In this document: positions 58,544 to 64,000 of the stretch, in pieces
How the letters are laid out: every line of letters begins with the position of its first letter
Position numbering within the stretch: the first letter of the stretch is position 1
Assembly: GCF_901000735.1 (NCBI RefSeq)
Contig: NC_081543.1
Coordinates: 23,827,515-23,891,514, forward strand
Direction: 5' to 3'
Length of the DNA stretch: 64,000 nt
Origin: Corylus avellana
Lineage: Eukaryota > Streptophyta > Magnoliopsida > Fagales > Betulaceae
Notes under the pieces: generated by a model
What the model saw: only the letters and a program-made list of their open reading frames with translations
Databases searched by the model: none
Told to the model about the DNA's origin: nothing
Program-made: the position numbers and the translations under genes

Positions 58544-58661
58544 GTCCCCTAAGAGGTAGCTCAATCAGCTGGAATCACGCCTAATAAAGCGGAGGTTACT
58601 AGTTCGAATCTTCATCCCCCTCTTATGCGGACATATCAAAAAAAAAAAAAGAAAAAAAAAA
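58544..58661 (+). mobile_element. tRNA-derived SINE
   Basis: Starts GTCCCCTAAGAGGTAGCTCA. An A box (TAGCTCAATCAGCTGG) and a B box (AGTTCGAATC) give an internal RNA polymerase III promoter; the A-rich tail follows GACATATC. Perfect 16-bp target duplication GGAATTTATCTCATGT (58528-58543 and 58662-58677). Mobilised by LINE proteins in general. Confidence 0.88.
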
Positions 58662-58883
58662 GGAATTTATCTCATGTCTTTGTAATTATCTTATTTATAA
58701 GCCTAATTGATTAATACAAAGTTTAATCACTATTTGAAAAGGTTTTGATTTCCTTTAACGAATTTAAAAAGCTTTAAATTCCCTCATAGCTTAGCAATTA
58801 TATCGTAACATTTTCCCTTTTAATTTGTGTTGGTGGGGTTGTTAAAACCCTACGCTTTAAAAGCTAACTGTATTGCATGATCG

Positions 58884-59055
58884 ATATGAATTAGGGTCCT
58901 CTCAATTTTATTTGAATTAGATAATATTCAATTAGTTAAATTGTAGGTGCATTTTTGTCCTCTTAAAAAGTGAAAAGACAAAAATACTCCTATAATATAA
59001 TTAACTAGATAAAATCCAGTTCAAATGAACTGGAAAGAATCCTATTTCCATATGA
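58884..59055. mobile_element. Small palindromic MITE
   Basis: The left arm (ATATGAATTAGGGTCCTCTC) is imperfectly inverted at the right (reverse complement ATATGGAAATAGGATTCTTT), with inner words TTTTTGTCCTC and GACAAAAATACTCC. Related to 7843-7966. Confidence 0.55.
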
Positions 59056-59160
59056 ATTTGTTTATTCATTAAACAAAAAGGCATACTTTATTTGTCATTT
59101 ATGGTTGCTTGTCGGCTACATCCCAAGTTATTATGATACTTTAAATACTTATAATTACGG

Positions 59161-59783
59161 GGAATAATATCCAAGGAATAAAGCAGTTCATGTAAAAGGC
59201 AATTCCATTGCATTTTTTTTTATAAAAAAAAAAAAAGGTAATTTCACTTTAGATTCTTGAATTATCATGCAATTTGACAAGTTCCTTAAACTTTAAAATC
59301 TCTCAATTTGAACCCTTCCGTCAGATTTTAAACGTTAAAAGTGAGACAATAACGTTTATACCCCTGACTTTTTTATAAAATTTTAAATTTACCCTTAATT
59401 TCAAATTAAAAATTATAAAAAATAATAAATAAAAAATCACAAGGTGATCCACGGTTGGGCCATCTTGTGACCCTTTCTTTTCTTTTTTCTTTTTTCTTTT
59501 TTCTTTTTTTTTTTAATAAAAAGAAAATTGAAAGGTAATTTTATCATTTTAGGGGTTTTAACCTCAAAAATTGATGGAGGGGTCAATTGACTACAATTGA
59601 AAGTTCAATGGGTTCAAATTGAGAAGTTTTAAAGTTCCGAAGGTATGTCAAATCGTGTGATAATTCAAGGTCTAAAGTGAAGTTACCTGAAAAAAAAAAA
59701 AATAAAATAAAATAAAATAAAATAAGCCCAAAACGGGACCATGGGGTCTCATTTCCAGACGAAATGAACAACTTCAGGAAACC
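59161..59783. repeat. Degenerate copy of chloroplast-gene intron sequence, split by a MITE
   Basis: 59161-59206 (GGAATAATATCCAAGGAATA...) and 59725-59783 (GCCCAAAACGGGACCA...CTTCAGGAAACCC) match 48281-48328 and 48692-48760, with the middle lost and a MITE inserted. Confidence 0.7.
59235..59687. mobile_element. Palindromic MITE
   Basis: AGGTAATTTCACTTTAGATT at the left and (reverse complement) AGGTAACTTCACTTTAGACC at the right; about 100-bp arms including GAATTATCA, ATTTGACA and CTCAATTTGAACCC. Flanks are poly(A), so the target duplication cannot be read. The partial element at 6722-7101 is the same family. Confidence 0.75.
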
Positions 59784-59796
59784 CATCTAACTCGTA

Positions 59797-60028
59797 GAGC
59801 TTGTTTGGGATTACATTTGACAAATAAAGCTTTTAAGTCAAAAAGTGTTTTTTTGGCAAAAGCTTTATTTTTAAGCTTTTGTCAAAATGTGTTTTGGTCA
59901 TTTTTAAGCTTTTTAGATTCTTAAAAGTGCTTTTAATTTTTTTACCAAACGAATACTTTTTTCTTCAAACGGACTTTTTGAGTGTTAAAAGCATTTTTAG
60001 GCACCTCAAACACAATCTCAAATAGGCC
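59797..60028. mobile_element. Short hAT-like MITE
   Basis: AGCTTGTTTGGGATTACATT at the left and (reverse complement) GCCTATTTGAGATTGTGTTT at the right, AAGCTTTT-rich interior, similar to 7392-7627. Confidence 0.5.
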
Positions 60029-60540
60029 GGCATCTTTTGGGAAACTTTTATGAACTTTTAGCATTTTCGTAATCATTCTTTAAACTTAAAAAATTCTTAA
60101 TTTAGTTTATTCAGCTTAAAAAAATTGTTATGTCATCTTTCTTTTAGGATTTTTTGTTAAATACTAATGGGGGTGCCAAAATATCCATTTAAAAAAAAAA
60201 AAAAAAATTGTTGTCGGGTTGACCAGTGACCACGGTCAAGTTGTGGGTTTCATATTTTTTTTTTTTAGAATTTTTAATTATTTATAAGGGGAAAATACAC
60301 TTTACCCCTCTGAACTATCCACAAATTTGCACTTTAACGTCCAATGTTTTAAAAGTGACACTTGACCCCCTCAAAGTTTAACATCGTGACAAAAAAAACT
60401 CATCTGTTTATTTTGGCCGTCACTTTGGACTGAAACTTAGTCACGTGCGTGGCACACAACACTTTTCAACAAAAAAGTTCGAAAATGCCCTCGGGGCGTA
60501 AAGTGTAAACATAAAAAAAATAAAAAATAAAAAATAAAAA

Positions 60541-60542
<2 letters not shown>

Positions 60543-60591
<49 letters not shown>
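60543..60591. repeat. (TA)n microsatellite
   Basis: About 24 uninterrupted TA units inside the outer MITE. Confidence 0.95.
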
Positions 60592-60595
<4 letters not shown>

Positions 60596-60611
60596 AAACA
60601 AAAAAACTCGG

Positions 60612-61151
60612 GTTAACTAAGGTTCTCACTTTTTTTTTTTTTCTCTCACCTAGATTACAAATTGTATTACAGATGGTACTTGAGTTATGGGAAAAGACCA
60701 ACTTGATACTTCCATCACATTCTGTTAGCCCAAACTAACGGACCACCACGTGTCACCCCCAAAAAATGCCACATTTCCTAAAAATATTTGGCGCCACATG
60801 TCCAAAAAAAAAATAAAAATAATTAAAAAAAAAATCAAAAAAGATAATCCCTAAAAAAATTGAAAAAATTATAGGGTGGCCAAGCCACCCCATTTTGTCC
60901 TCTGGGGATAGTTTCGGCCACCGCCAAACCGTCCCTAGGGGTGGCTCAGCCAGTTATTAAACCAGAATTTTTAGGGACATGTGGCATTTTTAGGGTAACA
61001 TGACGAACGCTAATTTGGGCTAACAAAATATGACGGAGGTACTAAGTTGGTCTTTTCCCATAATTCAGGTACCATTTGTGATACGATTTGTAACCTAGGT
61101 GAGAAAATAAAAAAAGTGTGAATCTTAGTACTAAAAATGTAATTAACCCCA
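60612..61151. mobile_element. Nested palindromic MITE with GGGTGGCC core
   Basis: The left arm (TTCTCACTTTT, CACCTAGATTACAAATTGTA, TATGGGAAAAGACCAACTTG) is inverted at the right (about 61020-61151). The core has GGGTGGCCAAGCCACCCC at about 60875. It lies at the centre of the outer palindrome. Confidence 0.75.
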
Positions 61152-61683
61152 GTTTTTTGTTTTATTTTAGTTTTTCTTTTCTTTTTTGAAATAAGCTTTT
61201 AAAAATAATAATAATAATAATAAATAAATAAAAATAATTTTTTTTTTATTTTTTTATTATTTTTTTTTTTTATGTTTACACTTTACCCTCTCGAAGTAAT
61301 TTATGTTTATATTTTACCCCTCGAGGGCATTTTTGAACTTTTTGGTTGAAAAGTGTCACGTGCCACGCATGTGACTAGGTTTTCGTCCAAAGTGACGGCC
61401 AAAATAAACAGATGAGTTTTTTTTTGTCACTGTGCTAAACTTTGAGGAGGTCAAGTGTAATTTTTTAAACATTTGACGTCAAAGTGCCAATGAGTGGATA
61501 ATTCAGGGGTAAAGTGTATTTTTCCCTATTTATAAATATAGAGGTATAACTGACATTTCACATATACCCCATCTTATTTAATCCCAAACCTTAATGGTAC
61601 GAGTGACATTACAAACTTTTTAAAATTGAGAGCTATTAAAGTTTAGGGGATCGTTTCAAAATCAATGAAAGTTTAGGAGAGTT

Positions 61684-61789
61684 TTTTTTTTTTTTGACAT
61701 GTCCACACAAGAGGGGGGAGGGGGATTCAAACTAATGACTTCTGCTTCATTAGGCGTGGTCCTAGCCGATTGAGCTACCTCTTGGGGAC
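61684..61789 (-). mobile_element. tRNA-derived SINE
   Basis: Read on the minus strand it starts GTCCCCAAGAGGTAGCTCAA, with A box TAGCTCAATCGGCTAGG, B-box-like AGTTTGAATC and a poly(A) tail seen as poly(T) at 61682-61696. Target duplication of 17 bp with one mismatch: GAAAGTTTAGGAGAGTT (61667-61683) and GAAAGTTTAGGAAAGTT (61790-61806). Same family as 58544-58661. Confidence 0.88.
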
Positions 61790-61806
61790 GAAAGTTTAGG
61801 AAAGTT

Positions 61807-62594
61807 AAGTAAAGTTTTTACAAACTTTTTTCTTTTTTAGATTCTTTAAATATTAAAATGTATTTAATCAATTTTTTAATTTGATAATGAATAATTTATC
61901 ATTTTAATTATAGTTTATTACATATAAAATTAAATATTATCTTAGAAATGTTAAATGATTAACATATATTATAAAATCATAGATCTTAAAGAAAGTAAAA
62001 ATCCTTATATTAAGTCCGCACATGCCTCTTTTGCTTCGATAACCATTTTATGCAACTCTCAGAGAGGTTAATTGTTTTCATTTTGGTTGAATAGCCCACA
62101 ACGTTTTTAGTGTTTTGATCCAATGTAACCATTCCCAATTTGAATTAAAAATAAAAAAATAAAAAAACTACAAGAGGTCCCACGGTAAAGGTAGTAGTCA
62201 AGCACCTACACGAATATTGCAAGACAAGATAAGTTAACCCATTTATCTATATATCTCAACAGGCCTTCAATCCATCCAAATTCAATTAAACGACCGAGAA
62301 AGATAAGGAGAAAGCCAGTGCTCGGCTCAACCCATCCAGGTCTCTCTCTCTCTTTTTCTCTTCTTTTTCTCGTGTTTATTTTTCTCTGTATGTCGTATTT
62401 TTCTCTTCGAAAAACACACGACTGCTTCTCTCTCCGATTTGGGAAACATCCATGGGAGGTCCTTTTCCTCGCACCGTAGTAGTACGGAGAGATCAAACTG
62501 ACACAACAAAATCTCCGAAAGACCGAAAGAAAGAGAGGGAGCATAAAGTTTTGTTTGGTTGTACGTTTAGTTTTGTGTTTTAATCTTTTTTTAA
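61807..62594. other. Spacer, no gene recognised
   Basis: AT-rich sequence, then a moderately GC stretch (62200-62540) with a CT-rich tract near 62340. A 112-codon open frame there on the minus strand resembles no family I know. Confidence 0.3.
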
Positions 62595-63336
62595 GAGTTA
62601 AACACTAAATACCTTATAAGGTTTCATTATTATTATTTTTTTTTTCCTTTAGGGTTTGGTTTTTATCACAAGAGGTCTCTGTGATTTTGATAATAGACCA
62701 AGTTAATCCTCTGTTAGTTAACTTAATGGAATTCCACGTGAACCAATCAAATATTGATATGTGGCACCTATTTAAAATTTTTTATTTTTTTAAAATTAAA
62801 AATAAAATGTATTTTTTTTTAAAAAAAAAAAAGGAAAAGAAAAAAAAATTGGAGGTGGCTCTTGGCCAAGGGGGTGGCCTGGCGACCCCATTTGGCCGGA
62901 TGGGGGTGGCCAAAACCCACCCCCAGTCCGAAACCACCCCCCAATGGTGGGTGGTTAGGGGTGGTTTCGGCCACCCCCTAGGCTCCATGAGGGTGGCCAA
63001 GCCACCCCCAGTACCCAATGGGGGTGGTTTCGACCACCCCCTTGGGGCCAAGGCTGGCTCCGCCACCCCCAAATTTTATTTTTTTTTTATTTTTTTTTAT
63101 TTTTTTTTTAATTTAAAAAAAAAAAATTTAAGTAGGTGCCACGTGTCAATATTTGATTGGTCCACGTGAAATTTCGTTATGTCAACTAATGATCAACTGA
63201 CGAAGGACTAACTTATTCTATTATCAAAATCACAGGGACCTCCTGTGATAAAAAATCAAACCCTAAGTAAGAAAAAATAAAATAATGAAACTCTAGGAAT
63301 ATCTATCTAGGAGTATTTAGTATTTAACCCTCTTTT
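62595..63336. mobile_element. Large palindromic MITE with GGGTGGCC core
   Basis: Outer arms (GTTAAACACTAAATACC and reverse complement GGTTAAATACTAAATACTCC), inner arms around AGGGTTTG, TTATCACA, TGTGATTTTGATAATAGA and CACGTG. The core (62855-63075) repeats GGGGGTGGCC/GGCCACCCCC. Boundaries are approximate and the target duplication unclear. Confidence 0.7.
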
Positions 63337-63519
63337 TAAATCATAAAAGAATGTCTCTTTTTCTGGCTCTCGGTTTGGGTTTGTGGGTGTTTTCCTTGAA
63401 AATTCCAAATTTATTTATTTAACTTTTTTTTTTTTTTGTGGTAAAGAATATTCTATCTGAACTAGGCCTTGAATTCGTCTAAAATAAAACTGGGCCTTGA
63501 CAAACGCTCTACAGTTCCC
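63337..63519 (+). promoter_or_regulatory. Upstream region of the F-box gene
   Basis: Short interval between the MITE and the start codon; a T-run at about 63424-63438 and no clear TATA box. The promoter may include the MITE. Confidence 0.3.
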
Positions 63520-64000
63520 ATGGAATCGAACTGGGCATGCCTTCCGGAGGACCTTCTTCTTTTTATTCTAGACAGCTACACAGTAACACTCTTAGACTAT
63601 GTTCGGTTTAGCACCGTTTGCACGTCATGGCATGCCTTTGCCCTAGACAAGTACAATGAGGAGAGGCGTCTCAAACTTTATCAACCTCCACTGCTGTTTT
63701 TACCTCACAATCCTATGTCCAATGAAGGAGGAGAAACTACAATCAGCATACACAACCTCAGTCAAAACAAGACATGCGAAGTAAAATCATTCATACCCAG
63801 TTGTAGTCAAAGATGGTGTGGTTCTTCACATGGATGGTTGATTAGCGTGGATAGGGATTCTGCCATTACCCTATCCTATCCATTTTGCTCTAATAAGGTC
63901 AAAGAAGGTGACGGAATTATTCGCCTCCCACCTCTTTTACCTAGATACAACCATCATATTGATAAGGTTATATTGTCGGCGGACCCTATAGTGGCTCCTG
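63520..64000 (+). CDS. F-box protein with DUF295/KIB-type beta-propeller, 5' part
   Basis: Open from ATG 63520 to the window end (160 codons, no stop). The N-terminus MESNWACLPEDLLLFILD followed by VRFSTVCTSWHAFALDKY is an F-box (about residues 6-45), which binds SKP1 in SCF ubiquitin ligases. Downstream blocks QPPLLFLP, GETTISIHNLSQNKT, SSHGWLISVDRDSAITL and IIRLPPLLPRY fit the DUF295 region of plant F-box proteins, thought to choose the substrate. Substrate and physiological role cannot be told. It has no intron so far, usual for this family. A broken relative lies 6 kb upstream at 57457-57750. The start is the first ATG and matches the family. Confidence 0.85.
   Translation, partial: MESNWACLPEDLLLFILDSYTVTLLDYVRFSTVCTSWHAFALDKYNEERRLKLYQPPLLFLPHNPMSNEGGETTISIHNLSQNKTCEVKSFIPSCSQRWCGSSHGWLISVDRDSAITLSYPFCSNKVKEGDGIIRLPPLLPRYNHHIDKVILSADPIVAP

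Larger units (their letters stand above)
60288..61526. mobile_element. Mutator-type MITE carrying a nested MITE
   Basis: Ends GGGGAAAATACACTTTACCC and (reverse complement) GGGAAAAATACACTTTACCC. 9-bp target duplication TATTTATAA at 60279-60287 and 61527-61535. The arms match to the (TA)n and A-rich parts; a second palindromic element occupies about 60612-61151. Same family as 51762-52187. Confidence 0.85.

Noticed and set aside
58544..58661. tRNA gene
   Set aside because: A and B boxes are present, but the acceptor stem is absent and an A-rich tail with target duplication shows a SINE.
62206..62544. 112-codon open frame on the minus strand
   Set aside because: No family resemblance, low-complexity basic C-terminal half from a CT-rich tract.
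1..64000. CRISPR arrays, operons, riboswitches, bacterial insertions
   Set aside because: No regularly spaced short repeats with unique spacers and no bacterial gene organisation; the window is plant nuclear DNA.

Overview
The window is plant nuclear DNA, most likely from a eudicot and possibly a woody one. The evidence is AT-rich intergenic sequence, short exons with GT-AG introns, plant-type gene families (plant RhoGDI, a chloroplast-targeted membrane protein, an F-box/DUF295-type protein) and a dense nest of plant retrotransposons and MITEs. The species cannot be named from the sequence alone.

Layout, left to right. 1-1540 (-): the 5' four coding exons of a USP39/SAD1-like spliceosomal ubiquitin-hydrolase homologue, running off the left edge. 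2.3-7.6 kb: GA microsatellites, several MITEs, and the 3' end of an old Ty3/gypsy element with a TG...CA LTR (5366-6693). 8105-18920 and 19021-28283: two near-identical copies of one block, separated by exactly 100 Ns. Each block holds a tandem TRIM array split by a ~3.1 kb solo-type LTR (itself carrying a Harbinger-type MITE), a complete five-exon RhoGDI gene on the minus strand, and the left end of a Mutator-type MITE. Copy A also has a 1.55 kb solo LTR, with a 5-bp target duplication, that copy B lacks. This pattern fits two haplotypes placed end to end by the assembler at least as well as a real tandem duplication.

28.3-45.8 kb is a retrotransposon nest. A full-length LINE (-, 28347-33924) sits inside the MITE of copy B with a 17-bp target duplication. 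A second LINE (+, about 34409-45778) is split near its 3' end by a young Ty1/copia element (-, 40271-45575) with 236-bp LTRs, a 5-bp target duplication, an initiator-Met-tRNA-type primer site and an almost intact pol.

46.6-49.1 kb (-): a three-exon gene for a 211-residue, probably chloroplast inner-membrane protein. 49.2-52.2 kb: MITEs, an RNase H fragment and a large inverted repeat. 52866-57169: a complete hAT element with a perfect 8-bp target duplication and a broken BED-finger transposase. 57.4-64.0 kb: an F-box pseudogene fragment, two tRNA-derived SINEs with target duplications, several nested palindromic MITEs, and at 63520 the start of an open F-box gene that runs off the right edge.

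The host genes (USP39-like, RhoGDI, chloroplast membrane protein, F-box) share no pathway; the window is ordinary gene-poor plant chromatin. I did not find a convincing new biological system. The most useful results are the probable haplotypic duplication, the dated order of nested insertions, and a set of MITEs sharing 9-bp target duplications and GGGTGGCC palindromes.
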